This document shows, in pieces, positions 26,849 through 35,576 of a stretch of DNA of 64,000 nt. This DNA comes from Aggregatilineales bacterium (lineage in GTDB: Bacteria; Chloroflexota; Anaerolineae; Aggregatilineales; Phototrophicaceae), in the NCBI GenBank assembly GCA_030834905.1, contig JAUQWZ010000018.1, positions 124,001 to 188,000 on the forward strand, written 5' to 3'. The notes below the pieces were generated by a model, which was not told the DNA's origin, ran no database searches, and was given only the letters and a program-made list of their open reading frames with translations. A program made the position numbers and the translations under genes. Position 1 is the stretch's first letter; each line of letters begins with the position of its first letter.

Positions 26849-28009
26849 ATGCGAGAAGTCGTCATTATTGAGGCTGTGCGTACCCCACTTGGCAAGCGCG
26901 GCGGCTGGCTGCGCGAAACGCATCCGGTGCGGTTGGGCGCAAACGTCCTGTGTGAAGCGCTGGCGCGCGCCAACCTCGATCCGTCAAAGGTTGAGCACGT
27001 CCTCATGGGCTGCGTCAGCCAGACCAGCGAGCAGACCTTTAACCTCGCCCGGAACGTGGTGCTGGACGCCGGGCTGCCGATTGAAGTCCCCGCGACAACG
27101 GTTGATTTCCAGTGCGGCAGCAGCCAGCAGGCGGTGCATCTGGCGGCGGCGATGATTTCGGCGGGGCAGCTTGATATTGCCGTCGCTGGCGGCGTCGAGA
27201 GCATGTCGCGCGTGCCGATGGGATCAAGCATCGGCTCGGATGGCGGCAGTCCGTTCACCGACCGCATCATGGAACAGTACAACATGATTCCTCAGGGGAT
27301 CGCGGCGGACAAGATTGCCTATCAGTGGGGCATTTCGCGCGAGGAAGTCGATCAGATTGGTTTCGACAGCCATCGCAAAGCCGCCGAAGCCACCGCTAAA
27401 GGCTGGCTTTCGGACGAAATTCTGCCCCTTGAAGGGGTTGATGACGAGAGGAAGCCGGTGATGGTCACGCGCGATCAGGGCTTCCGCGCCAATACCTCGC
27501 TCGAAAGGATGGCGACGCTCCAGCCCGCATTTAACCCCCAGGGCGTGACGACGGCGGGCAACAGCAGTCAGATCAGCGATGGCGCGGCGGCGGTGCTGCT
27601 GACGACGCCAGAGATGGCGGCTGAACTGGGGCTGAAGCCGCGCGCCCGGCTGGTTTCGATGGTGACGGTGGGCAGCGATCCGCATCTGATGCTGACCGGA
27701 CCCGTCCCCGCCACGCGCAAGGCGCTGGCAAAAGCCGGGCTGTCGCTGGATCAGATCGATCTGTTTGAGGTCAACGAAGCCTTCGCGGCGGTGATCGCCA
27801 TGTGGCGGCGCGAAATTGGCGCTGACATGGACAAGGTCAACGTTCACGGCGGGGCGGTCGCGATTGGACACCCGCTTGGTGCCAGCGGCGCGCGCCTGAT
27901 GACGACGCTGCTGCACGCGCTGGAAACGCACGATCTGCGCTACGGCTTGCAGACGATGTGCTGCGGCGGGGGCTTGGGCACCGGCACGATCATCGAGCGC
28001 CTGTCGTAG
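26849..28009 (+). CDS. Acetyl-CoA C-acyltransferase (thiolase)
   Basis: This 386-residue cytoplasmic enzyme catalyses thiolytic cleavage of 3-ketoacyl-CoA or the reverse Claisen condensation. The nucleophilic C89 lies in VDFQCGSSQQA, H341 in VAIGHPLGASGAR and the second cysteine C371 in the MCCGGGLGTG motif. NEAFA occurs at the expected position. The ATG at 26849 follows a GAGG site; an earlier TTG at 26834 was rejected. A TATAAT lies at 26801-26806 in the divergent spacer. It could serve beta-oxidation or acetoacetyl-CoA synthesis. The neighbouring Rieske protein is divergent. Confidence 0.94.
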   Translation: MREVVIIEAVRTPLGKRGGWLRETHPVRLGANVLCEALARANLDPSKVEHVLMGCVSQTSEQTFNLARNVVLDAGLPIEVPATTVDFQCGSSQQAVHLAAAMISAGQLDIAVAGGVESMSRVPMGSSIGSDGGSPFTDRIMEQYNMIPQGIAADKIAYQWGISREEVDQIGFDSHRKAAEATAKGWLSDEILPLEGVDDERKPVMVTRDQGFRANTSLERMATLQPAFNPQGVTTAGNSSQISDGAAAVLLTTPEMAAELGLKPRARLVSMVTVGSDPHLMLTGPVPATRKALAKAGLSLDQIDLFEVNEAFAAVIAMWRREIGADMDKVNVHGGAVAIGHPLGASGARLMTTLLHALETHDLRYGLQTMCCGGGLGTGTIIERLS

Positions 28010-28021
28010 CGGGACTCGCGG

Positions 28022-28046
28022 TAGGGGTGACAGCAGTCGCCCCTAT
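28022..28046. repeat. GGGGCG-type hairpin downstream of thiolase
   Basis: The arms TAGGGGTGAC and GTCGCCCCTA, with a 4-nt loop, are inverted repeats with one mismatch, starting 12 bp after the thiolase stop. It is related to the hairpins at 24023 and 30959 and may terminate thiolase transcription. Confidence 0.5.
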
Positions 28047-28085
28047 AGGAACGTAAGGTATCACGCAATCTGCAAAGGAACGGGT

Positions 28086-28511
28086 GTGAATTCACGCGAC
28101 GAGGTATCGGCGGGCGGGGTAGTGTACCGCCGTTTGGGTGAGAAAATCGAAGTCCTCGTCTGCAAGGACGCAGGTTATCACCGGTGGGTGCTGCCCAAAG
28201 GGCTGGTGGCAGCCGGTGAGACTTACGAACAGGCGGCAGTTCGTGAGGTGGGCGAGGAAACGGGCGTCACAGTGCGGCTGGTGTCGTCGCTGGGCGAGCC
28301 GGAGCAGTACATTTACATGGCGCGCGGGATGCGGGTGTACAAGCGCGTGTACTACTTCCTGATGGAATACGAGTCCGGCAGCATCACCGAACACGATCAC
28401 GAAATGGAAGATGTGCGCTGGGCGGGCATCGACGAGGCGCTGGATCTGCTGGCGTATGACGGCGCGAAGCGCATGGTGCAGCAGGCGCGAGAGGTGATTA
28501 CAAAGCAGTAA
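28086..28511 (+). CDS. Nudix hydrolase
   Basis: This 141-residue protein starts at GTG after AAAGGAACGG. The Nudix box is complete: GLVAAGETYEQAAVREVGEETGV (G-x5-E-x7-REVGEE-x-G). The upstream WVLPKG motif is typical of diadenosine-polyphosphate or diphosphoinositol-type Nudix enzymes and of MutT-like proteins. It is a magnesium-dependent hydrolase of nucleoside diphosphate-linked substrates. The exact substrate is not assignable. Confidence 0.9.
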   Translation: MNSRDEVSAGGVVYRRLGEKIEVLVCKDAGYHRWVLPKGLVAAGETYEQAAVREVGEETGVTVRLVSSLGEPEQYIYMARGMRVYKRVYYFLMEYESGSITEHDHEMEDVRWAGIDEALDLLAYDGAKRMVQQAREVITKQ

Positions 28512-28514
28512 AAA

Positions 28515-28600
28515 GCCGAAAGTTCAAAGTCTAAAGTGACCAGTAACGCGGCGCATGGTACTTTGCACTTTTTACCTTCGACTTTGCACTTTGCACTTCT
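28515..28600. repeat. Imperfect inverted CAAAGT/ACTTTG repeats
   Basis: The segment between two convergent genes has AAAGTTCAAAGTCTAAAGTG on one side, and three copies of the ACTTTGCACTT type on the other, forming an imperfect inverted repeat. It may fold into a hairpin at the end of both transcripts. No gene is seen. Confidence 0.5.
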
Positions 28601-29582
28601 ACTCTCCCGGATATACCAGCCCCCACTGGGCGCGGATCGCATCCAGCGTGTGCATGGTGGCGAGCGTCTCGTCCAGCGGCATGACGAGGCTCTCCAGCAG
28701 CCCGGCGCGCAGGCAGCGCATGACCTCAGCCGCTTCGTAGTTGTAACCGTTGCCCTCAAACGGCAGATCGAAAACCTGTTCGGCTTCATCCTGAAGGCGC
28801 AGGCTGAATTTCTGCGGCATCCACCAGCTTGGTGGAATCCTGATCATTCCCTTTGTGCCCATGATGCAGGCTTCCTGCGGCGTTTCTGTACGGATGGCGG
28901 TTGAAAGCAGCGCTAACTGTCCGCCGTCATATTTAAACACTATCGCCGATTGTTCGTCCACGCCCGTTTGACCCAGCGTGACCTGTGACGCGATGGCAGC
29001 AGGCTGCCCAAAGAGCATGGACGCCAGCGCTACCGGGTAGATGCCTACATCGAGCAGCGCGCCGCCGCCCAATTCTGGGGCGAACAGGCGATGCGCGGGG
29101 TCGAAGTCGGCGCGAAAGCCAAAATCGGCGGTCAGCATCCGAATCTCGCCGATAGTCCCGGCAGCAATCAGTTCGCGCACCTTTGTAAAGACGGGCGTAA
29201 AGCGCGTCCACATGGCTTCCATCAGGAACAGCCCGCTTTCACGGGCGCGCCTTATCACCGTTTCTGCCTGGCGCGCGTTGAGGGCGAAGGGCTTTTCGCA
29301 CAGCACCGGTTTGCCCGCGTTCAGGCACAGCAGCGCGTTTTCGGCGTGGTACGGGTGCGGCGTGCCGATATAAATCACGTCCACATCAGGATCGGCGGCG
29401 AGCGCTTCATAGTTGGTATAGCGGCGCGGAATGTTGAATTCATCCGCGAAAGCGCCTGCCGACTCCTGCGAGCGCGAGCCAACGGCGACCAGTTCGGCGT
29501 CTGGAAGGGCGCTCAAGCCGCGAGCGAACTGGTGCGCGATATTGCCGGTGCTGAGTATTCCCCAGCGTATTTTGTCAGTCAT
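28599..29582 (-). CDS. Gfo/Idh/MocA-family oxidoreductase
   Basis: This 327-residue protein has an N-terminal Rossmann domain (WGILSTGNIAHQFARGLSALPDAELVAVGSR; GxxxxG-type variant) with VDVIYIGTPHPYHAENALLCL and the catalytic-site motif LCEKPFALNARQ (EKP, Lys expected to act in sugar oxidation). The C-terminal domain begins near residue 125, with GGGALLDVGIYPVALASMLFG. A GGAGG site precedes the ATG. Such enzymes oxidise or reduce sugars, inositols or trans-dihydrodiols with NAD(P). The substrate is unknown. Confidence 0.92.
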   Translation of the reverse strand: MTDKIRWGILSTGNIAHQFARGLSALPDAELVAVGSRSQESAGAFADEFNIPRRYTNYEALAADPDVDVIYIGTPHPYHAENALLCLNAGKPVLCEKPFALNARQAETVIRRARESGLFLMEAMWTRFTPVFTKVRELIAAGTIGEIRMLTADFGFRADFDPAHRLFAPELGGGALLDVGIYPVALASMLFGQPAAIASQVTLGQTGVDEQSAIVFKYDGGQLALLSTAIRTETPQEACIMGTKGMIRIPPSWWMPQKFSLRLQDEAEQVFDLPFEGNGYNYEAAEVMRCLRAGLLESLVMPLDETLATMHTLDAIRAQWGLVYPGE

Positions 29583-29612
29583 TGTGCCTCCGATTTTGGT
29601 CGATATATGCGG

Positions 29613-30848
29613 TTAAGCGTCGGGCAGATCAATCCCACATTGTCCGTCGCTGGTCTGACAGGTGGCGATGACCGATCCGTTGTAGCGCACGTCAAACGAC
29701 TCACCCTGCCAGAAATGAACGATGTCAGCCGAATACCAGGCGGCAAGATTGCCGCAGCCGGGTGCCAGCGGCGGCGCGTCGGGATACGCCAGCGGGCGGA
29801 ATCCGGCGCAGGCTTCCGGTGGAAAGGCGCTCAGGTTGAGCGCCGGGTTGCCCTGCCCCCAGAAGGTCATATCGACGCTGCGATTGCTGCCGGTGAACGA
29901 CAGCATCCGAATATCGATGAAACTGCCGGAGATGTTGGTGAACATCAGCGCCGTATCCGACCACGTCAGCAGCGCGTCTACGTCCTGCGGCGGCGCTGGA
30001 GTCGGCGGTACAGTAGCTGTCGGCAGCAGCGTCGGCGACGGGACGAGGGTTGGTTCTGGCGGCTGGAGCAGGTCGCCCGCGTCGAATGCCGACAGTGAGA
30101 CGACAAACGGCAGCGACGAATCACCTTCGGTTTGGCTCACGGTCAGCGTATACGAGCCGGACGAAGGCGGCACGAGGAACGCGCCCGCCTGAACCGGACT
30201 TCGATACGAGCCGACGACCTCGCCCGATGTTTCGCTGGTCAGGATCACGCTGAAAGTGCTGTCGTCGCGCTCGCCCTGGCTGCTCACCTGCGCCACCAGC
30301 GGCGTTTCGGCGCTGGCAAGGCGATACTGCTGCTCGGCGGGCGATCCATCGAGGATCGACTCGACGATGTCGCCGGGCTGTATCTGAATTACGCCGTCGG
30401 TTTCGGCGGTGGCTTCGACTTCAGGTGTTGTTTCAGGCGCAGGCGTTGGCGTGGCAATATCCAGCGGAAGATCGCCCTCCAGGATGGACAGGTTGAACTG
30501 ACCATGCGAGCCGTTCGCGCCCTGCACCTGCACGAAGTAGCGCCCGCTGCCGAGGATGGTGATCGTCCCGCCGACTCTGCCGCCAACCGAATCGCCGAAA
30601 GTGTCGATGACGTGGTTTTGCTCATCCGCGACCAGCAGCACCGGCATGAAGCCGGGAGTCGCCGTCGTCAGTTGAATTGAAAGCACCTGGTTGGCTTCGG
30701 CGTTGAAGAAGAAGCTGGGCGCGGCGCTCGACGCCGAGACTTCGCCGGTCAGCGTGTCGCCAATCTCAATCGTGCCGACGGTCTGCGCCAGGGCGGTGGT
30801 GAAACACACCAGCACCAGCCCAATCAAGAGCATTCGGGTGAAGCGCAT
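29613..30848 (-). CDS. Secreted protein with PPC-like beta-sandwich repeats
   Basis: This 411-residue protein is read from an ATG at 30848 with AGGAG upstream. A signal peptide (MRFTRMLLIGLVLVCFTTALAQ) precedes two PPC-like (bacterial pre-peptidase C-terminal) modules at about 25-125 (GDTLTGEVSASSAAPSFFFN, YFVQVQGANGSHGQFNLSI) and 150-255. A Pro/Thr linker follows. The C-terminal domain (about 280-411) holds W/F-rich strands and cysteines (PEACAGFRPL, CQTSDGQCGIDLP). It shares architecture with the next gene upstream at 31012. The role is probably at the cell surface; enzymatic residues are not seen. Confidence 0.72.
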   Translation of the reverse strand: MRFTRMLLIGLVLVCFTTALAQTVGTIEIGDTLTGEVSASSAAPSFFFNAEANQVLSIQLTTATPGFMPVLLVADEQNHVIDTFGDSVGGRVGGTITILGSGRYFVQVQGANGSHGQFNLSILEGDLPLDIATPTPAPETTPEVEATAETDGVIQIQPGDIVESILDGSPAEQQYRLASAETPLVAQVSSQGERDDSTFSVILTSETSGEVVGSYRSPVQAGAFLVPPSSGSYTLTVSQTEGDSSLPFVVSLSAFDAGDLLQPPEPTLVPSPTLLPTATVPPTPAPPQDVDALLTWSDTALMFTNISGSFIDIRMLSFTGSNRSVDMTFWGQGNPALNLSAFPPEACAGFRPLAYPDAPPLAPGCGNLAAWYSADIVHFWQGESFDVRYNGSVIATCQTSDGQCGIDLPDA

Positions 30849-30958
30849 GGACAAACTCTCCTAAAACAAGGAATGCGCTCCACTATACCCAAATTGTCGC
30901 TGAACGGGAAACAGGCAAAAACGGCAGACGTGATTGCGCGAACAATAGAACGTGGTGC

Positions 30959-30982
30959 AGGGGCGCAGCACGCTGCGCCCCT
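30959..30982. repeat. Perfect GGGGCGCAG palindrome
   Basis: 10-bp perfect stem AGGGGCGCAG / CTGCGCCCCT with a CACG loop, between two same-strand genes. A close copy lies at 34776-34797, and a half copy at 2559-2570. It could terminate transcription of the 31012-32652 gene, but no T run follows on the minus strand. Confidence 0.6.
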
Positions 30983-31011
30983 ACCAACAACTGACACATT
31001 TTCCGGACAGC

Positions 31012-32652
31012 CTACGGATGGTTGGCGGTGCTTTCGGTCACAAACAGCGTGCCGCCTATGGAGCCGCCTGCCGCGAAGGTGCCGATCCAGATGTCATAGC
31101 GCCCGCTGGATGGGCTGCTGAAATCAACCGTCGGGTTCAGCGTGCCGAACGAGTCATCGGCACAGAAATAGCTGCCGCTGGGCGAATTGATGATCATGGT
31201 GGTATCGCCGCCGCCGGTGAAATAGAAGCGCAGGGTCGGGAAAGCGCCGCTGGTATAGTTCACGCTGAAGGTCGGCGCGGCTGTGGTAAAGCCGGTGCAG
31301 CCGCCGCCCAGATAACCGGCGCTGGCGGGTCCGCCCGCGGTCACGCCCACCGAAAACGGGTCGGGCACAAACCCGGATGTCAGGCTGGTCGATCCATAGA
31401 CGGCAGGCAGGCTGAAATTCAGCGTTGCTGCCGGCGCTGTGGTTGGGGTGAGGGTCGGCGTAGCGGTTGCCTCGGTCGTGGGGGTGTAGGTGGTGGTCGG
31501 CGTGAAGGTTGTCGTAGCGGTGAACTCGCTGGTATAGGTTGCGGTTGGCGTGGCGGTTGGGAAGACGATTACCGTCACTGCGCCGCAGGTGCCGCCAATA
31601 CGGGCGACGGTTGCTGATACCCAGGCGGTAATGCCGCCGACGTTTACCTGATACCAGGTGTTGTCCGCCAGCCTGCCGGTCACCGGCACAATGGTGTTCG
31701 CGCCAAGCTGGGTTACGATGGCGGTGCTGGTGCTGGGACCGCTGCGAACGTTGACGGCTGACGCGCCGCCGGGCGCAAGCGAACACGGACCGCCGGGGGC
31801 AATCGGCGCGGGGGTAAAGCCGGGCACGGTGGGCAGCAGCGTTTCCGTTGGCGCGGGCGGCTGCGTCGCTGCCTGGGCTGTGCTGCCGGGGCAGCGGATG
31901 GCGGCGCTTTCGGTTTCGAGACAGATGCTGTACGGCTGCGGTGCCAGCGAACCGCTGCTGGCGACCTCGATAATGAGCGAGTCTGCGCCGCTGGGAATGC
32001 GGAAGCTGGCTCCCACCAACCGGCTGCCGCTGGCTGCCAGAGTCTGTCCGGTCACCGCGTCGCGCAGGACGATGTTGGGTCCGCTTTCCGCCTCGTCGCT
32101 GGTGACGCTCAGCACCAGAATTTCGACCGGATCGGCGGCGAAGCTGTACTGATGCCCGCGCGAATCGCCGGAGATAGTCTGAGCGACGGGCTGCCCAATC
32201 GTCAGCGGTCGTGCTGGTTGGACGGGCGGACCCTGCTGGACGCTCAGAACGAACTGTCCAAAGACACCGTTGGCGCTCTGCACCTGAATGATGTAGGTTG
32301 CCCCGGCAGCCAGCGTCACATCGCCCTGGACGATGGTCGCTTCGCCGCTGACGCCGACTTCGAGAACGGGGACGCCGTTGGTCGCATCGATGACGGTGAA
32401 AAAGGGCGCGAAACCGGCGCTGATCGCCAGCACCTGCACCCGGGCGCTGCGGAGTTCTGGCGAGGTCAGCGTGAACTCGGCAGCCGGACTTGCCGCGCTC
32501 ACTTCGCCGGTTCGGTTTTCGCCGATGCTGATGGACGCCGCCTGGGCGCTGATGGGAACCAGACCGACCAGCAGCATACACGTTAGCGAGCAGATGAGAG
32601 CAAGCCATTTTGTGCGCTTTTTGCCATCCGAAAGTGGAATTCGCATGTGCAT
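31012..32652 (-). CDS. Secreted PPC-like/SH3b protein with Thr-rich linker
   Basis: This 546-residue protein has AAGGAG upstream. Signal peptide (WLALICSLTCMLLVGLVPISAQA), then two PPC-like modules (about 40-150, ENRTGEVSAASPAAEFTL; 155-250, GQPVAQTISGDSRGHQYSF). An SH3b domain follows at about 290-350 (NVRSGPSTSTAIVTQLGANT, WYQVNVGGITAWVSA). Residues about 360-420 are a Thr/Pro-rich linker of repeated TATPT/TPTTT units. The C-terminal domain (about 425-540) resembles another PPC-like sandwich (GYLGGGCTGFTTAAPTFSV, FYFTGGGDTTMIINSPSGSY). It is probably a surface-displayed binding protein, possibly glycosylated in the linker. Confidence 0.75.
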   Translation of the reverse strand: MHMRIPLSDGKKRTKWLALICSLTCMLLVGLVPISAQAASISIGENRTGEVSAASPAAEFTLTSPELRSARVQVLAISAGFAPFFTVIDATNGVPVLEVGVSGEATIVQGDVTLAAGATYIIQVQSANGVFGQFVLSVQQGPPVQPARPLTIGQPVAQTISGDSRGHQYSFAADPVEILVLSVTSDEAESGPNIVLRDAVTGQTLAASGSRLVGASFRIPSGADSLIIEVASSGSLAPQPYSICLETESAAIRCPGSTAQAATQPPAPTETLLPTVPGFTPAPIAPGGPCSLAPGGASAVNVRSGPSTSTAIVTQLGANTIVPVTGRLADNTWYQVNVGGITAWVSATVARIGGTCGAVTVIVFPTATPTATYTSEFTATTTFTPTTTYTPTTEATATPTLTPTTAPAATLNFSLPAVYGSTSLTSGFVPDPFSVGVTAGGPASAGYLGGGCTGFTTAAPTFSVNYTSGAFPTLRFYFTGGGDTTMIINSPSGSYFCADDSFGTLNPTVDFSSPSSGRYDIWIGTFAAGGSIGGTLFVTESTANHP

Positions 32653-32799
32653 GGTGCCGCTACTCCTTTGATTTACGCACGTATGGTCTTACTGTATGCC
32701 GATTGTCACAGCGCGCAAGCCAGCCGAAGTAAGATGATAATTGCGCGCCGATCATGACTGCGGCTATGATTCTGGTCACCGTCTGAATTGGGAGATTTT

Positions 32800-33738
32800 A
32801 TGCACGCTGCCAGCACCATTCGCAGCGAAGCGATCCTGCTTCGCCCTCAGCCACCCTTTGATTTTGCCCTCACCATCGACGCGGCGCGGTTCTGCGCGGT
32901 GCGCGGGGCGCGGCATGAAAACGCCTATCGCAAGGTGCTTCAGACTGACGCGGGCTTGGCGCTGGTCGAACTGCGCGACGCGGGCACGACCCGTCAGCCC
33001 CTGCTGGAGGCGCGGGTTCTGGCGGCAAACCATGAGGCTTCGCCGCCGGTGATCGAGGAACGGCTGAACCGGATGCTCAACCTGTCGTTCGATCTGGAGC
33101 CATTTTACGCCCACGCGCAGACCGATCCGGTGCTGCTGGCAACGGTTGAATCGCTGCGCGGGCTGCGAATGCTGACCGCTGACTCGCTTTACGAGGCGCT
33201 CGTCACCACCATCATTGAGCAGCAGATTACGCTGCGGATGGCGCAGGCGGCGGAACGCTGGCTGCTGGCGTGGGCGGGCGAGTCCATCGAATACGAAGAT
33301 CAGACCTATTACGGCTTCCCGTCACCGGCACGATTGGCAGCGGCTGCCGCCGACGATCTGAAGCTGCTGAAGATCACCGGTCAGCGGATTGCCCGGATCA
33401 TCGAAATTTCACGCCGGGTGGCAAGCGGTGATCTCGATCTGGAAGGCTTGCGCGGTCAGCCGCCGGAAGCGGTCTACGCGGCGCTGCGAAGCATCAAGGG
33501 TGTGGGACACTGGACGGCAGCATGGACGATCACGCGCGGGCTGGGATACTACGCCAACTTTGGCAGCGGCGACGTCGCCCTGCGGGCAGCGGTCAACGCC
33601 TATTATTTCGGGCAGCCGGGCAATGCCGATTCCGCCGTGGTCGATTCGCTGCTCGCCCGCTACCACCCGTTTGATGGCATCGCCGCCTATTTCACGCTCA
33701 CGCGCTGGGCGCTGGAGAAATATACCGCCATCGGGTGA
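32800..33738 (+). CDS. AlkA-type DNA-3-methyladenine glycosylase (HhH-GPD)
   Basis: This 312-residue protein uses an ATG at 32800 with GGGAG 5 bp upstream. The N-terminal TBP-like domain is followed by the HhH-GPD catalytic domain from about residue 115 (LYEALVTTIIEQQITLRMAQ, helix-hairpin-helix IKGVGHWTAAW). The expected catalytic Asp is in NFGSGDVALRAAV. It excises alkylated bases in base-excision repair. No iron-sulphur cysteines are present, which fits AlkA/OGG-like members rather than Nth. The gene is divergent from the secreted-protein gene. Confidence 0.9.
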   Translation: MHAASTIRSEAILLRPQPPFDFALTIDAARFCAVRGARHENAYRKVLQTDAGLALVELRDAGTTRQPLLEARVLAANHEASPPVIEERLNRMLNLSFDLEPFYAHAQTDPVLLATVESLRGLRMLTADSLYEALVTTIIEQQITLRMAQAAERWLLAWAGESIEYEDQTYYGFPSPARLAAAAADDLKLLKITGQRIARIIEISRRVASGDLDLEGLRGQPPEAVYAALRSIKGVGHWTAAWTITRGLGYYANFGSGDVALRAAVNAYYFGQPGNADSAVVDSLLARYHPFDGIAAYFTLTRWALEKYTAIG

Positions 33739-33762
33739 TGGGATCTGATCTGCGGGGCGCTG

Positions 33763-34731
33763 TTAATTCGCCACGTGGTAAACCACAGCAACCTGTCCAT
33801 CAAAACCGCCCAGCGAGTGCGTGACGAGAACGGTGTAAGTGCCATCGGACGGCAGCTCGAAATTCCGAATGGCAGCGTTGGTCGTGCCGTCGCTGTCATC
33901 GTTTGCCGCCAGCACATTCCCCTCGTCGTCAAGCAGCACCAGCAGCGGATCGATGCTGTCACCGGGGCGCGCCTGCGCCAGCATGGTAATCATCTGACCG
34001 CGCTCTCCTTCAAACTCAAATTCATGGACGACGCCCTGGGTAATGCTGAAGACCGACGGTTCGCCATTTACTAACGGGGGGTTTTTCACCCGGCGGGTTT
34101 CGATCAACTGCAAAAATTCGTAGTAGTCAAGCGCGGCGTCGGCGTCGTTTTCAAGCTGCGTATAGGCGTAGGCGCGGTACAGGCGCAGCAGCGGGTTATC
34201 GCCCGCGCCGCCTATGGCGCTGGTCAGGTCGGTGACCGCGTTCTCGAAATCCTGCAAGGTGATATAGACCAGCGCCCGGTTGGCGTACAGTTCGGCGCTG
34301 GGGCTGAGTGCGATTGCCCGCGCGTAGTTCTCGATGGCATCGGCTAGGTCTTCTTCCTGTACCCGGATTCCAGCCCGCGCCGCGTACAGCGCCGCCTGAT
34401 AGGCAGGAATATCAGGGGCGGTGGTGAGCGCCTGGTCAAGATCGAGCAGCGCCGACTCAATGTCCTGGCGTCCGATATACCCAAGCGCCCGCACGTAATA
34501 TCCCTGGCTGTAGGTGGGATTAAGCAGCAGGAACAGGCTCATATCGAGGATGCTGCGGTCAAAATCATCCGCGCTCAACGCGGTGGTGCTGCTCTCGAAC
34601 AGTCCCGGCGCGACCACACTGGGCTGCTCGGCGGTTGGGGCTGGTGTTGGCTGCGGCTGCTGCGCCCTTCCGGCTGTCGGGATGAGCAGCAGCGTGACGA
34701 TTAACAGCATGAAAGCGGCGAAGGCGCGCAT
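33763..34731 (-). CDS. Secreted TPR protein with PPC-like C-terminus
   Basis: This 322-residue protein uses an ATG at 34731 with GAAGGGA upstream; the in-frame TTG at 34746 was rejected. Signal peptide (RAFAAFMLLIVTLLLIPTAGRAQ), then a Pro/Thr linker, then four to five TPR-like units between about 50 and 200 (LLLNPTYSQGYYVRALGYIG, ALLDLDQALTTAPDIPAYQAAL, YARAIALSPSAELYANRALV). The C-terminal part (about 215-322) is a PPC-like domain (GVVHEFEFEGERGQMITML, SDGTYTVLVTHSLGGFDGQ). It probably mediates protein contacts outside the membrane. Confidence 0.8.
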   Translation of the reverse strand: MRAFAAFMLLIVTLLLIPTAGRAQQPQPTPAPTAEQPSVVAPGLFESSTTALSADDFDRSILDMSLFLLLNPTYSQGYYVRALGYIGRQDIESALLDLDQALTTAPDIPAYQAALYAARAGIRVQEEDLADAIENYARAIALSPSAELYANRALVYITLQDFENAVTDLTSAIGGAGDNPLLRLYRAYAYTQLENDADAALDYYEFLQLIETRRVKNPPLVNGEPSVFSITQGVVHEFEFEGERGQMITMLAQARPGDSIDPLLVLLDDEGNVLAANDDSDGTTNAAIRNFELPSDGTYTVLVTHSLGGFDGQVAVVYHVAN

Positions 34732-34760
34732 GACATTTCCCTTCAACTAGGGCACATCTG

Positions 34761-34847
34761 AATAACCCGGAATTGGGCGCAGCACGCTGCGCCCCTACAT
34801 TCTCGTCATGTTGACTGCGCCGCGCAGGGGTTCAATTCCCGGTTATC
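34761..34847. repeat. Short element bounded by 15-bp inverted repeats
   Basis: The arms AATAACCCGGAATTG (34761-34775) and CAATTCCCGGTTATC (34833-34847) are inverted repeats with two mismatches. They enclose a copy of the GGGGCGCAG palindrome (34776-34797). The right arm covers the stop codon of the adjacent gene. The 87-bp size and terminal repeats resemble a miniature hairpin or MITE-like element, though no target-site duplication was confirmed. Confidence 0.45.
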
Positions 34848-35352
34848 CCGCTGCCTCGTATTCCCGATACCACTGGCTGAGGGCGGCTTTGGCGCGCTGG
34901 CGCGGCACCAGATACGTACCCGTCGTCCAGCCCTGGTTGGGGATCAGGCGGTACGGGAAGCTGTTGGCATCCCGCGCCAGTTCGCTCTCAATCCACTCCA
35001 CCAGCTTGCGGCGGCTCATGACCACCAGCAGCCCATCGGCGTAGACGTGGACGTAAAAATCGGCGTCGGTGTGCCAGGGTCCGCCGGGTGACTGTTTTTC
35101 GATGCTGGAATAGCGCTCAATGGCGAGGTTGGCGGTATCGCGGCGGGTGTAGGAGCTTTCACATTTGACTTCGACGAACTGCACCACGCCGCCGTGACGG
35201 ACGATCATCAGATCGCCCAGATAATAGAAGAAGGGGTCTTCCTGTACGTCTTTGACTTCCAGCACGTCACCGCGCCGCGCGAACCATCCCTTGACTACCT
35301 CAACCAGGGTGAGCGACTGCTCACGCTTTTGTGGGAAACTGTACGGCAGCAT
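34843..35352 (-). CDS. PD-(D/E)XK nuclease-like protein
   Basis: This 169-residue protein of no named family is compatible with the PD-(D/E)XK fold: D47 at the end of a strand (YYLGDLMIV) and E61-V-K63 in the next (QFVEVKCE), followed by helix and W/H-rich regions. These residues form the metal site in restriction enzymes and resolvase-like nucleases. No DNA-binding domain is attached. It lies downstream of a Dam-type methylase gene on the same strand, but about 220 bp of repeats separate them. Function as a restriction partner is possible but not shown. Confidence 0.6.
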   Translation of the reverse strand: MLPYSFPQKREQSLTLVEVVKGWFARRGDVLEVKDVQEDPFFYYLGDLMIVRHGGVVQFVEVKCESSYTRRDTANLAIERYSSIEKQSPGGPWHTDADFYVHVYADGLLVVMSRRKLVEWIESELARDANSFPYRLIPNQGWTTGTYLVPRQRAKAALSQWYREYEAAG

Positions 35353-35436
35353 GACGTTGTACCTGCGTCACTCTCCAGAGCGTTATACGGGTGCGTGCGG
35401 ACTTCGAGAATTTTCCGTACACGAGTATTTACGAAA

Positions 35437-35556
35437 CCCCTCACCCCCTAGCCCCCTCTCCCACGCTAAGCGAGGAGAGGGGGAATTAATTCCGTTTTGT
35501 CCCTCTCCCCACTTGTGTGGGAGAGGGACGGCTCGCGCAGCGAACAGGGTGAGGGG
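35437..35556. repeat. Compound palindromic repeat, family C
   Basis: Outer arms CCCCTCACCC (35437-35446) and GGGTGAGGGG (35547-35556) enclose two hairpins, one with arms CCCCCTCTC / GAGAGGGGG (about 35453-35483) and one with CCCTCTCCC / GGGAGAGGG (35501-35527). It fills most of the gap between the nuclease-like and methylase genes. No gene is seen. Confidence 0.75.
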
Positions 35557-35576
35557 AGCCAGACCTTTAACAACAG

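Noticed and set aside
31154..32608. Long second frame inside the SH3b/PPC secreted-protein gene on the same strand
   Set aside because: It is a GC-rich alternative frame full of Arg. The other frame has a signal peptide, domain motifs and a ribosome-binding site.
34829..34850. tRNA-like T-arm sequence GGGTTCAATTCCC
   Set aside because: No acceptor, D-arm or anticodon arm fits upstream. The sequence is explained by the inverted repeat of the small element at 34761-34847.
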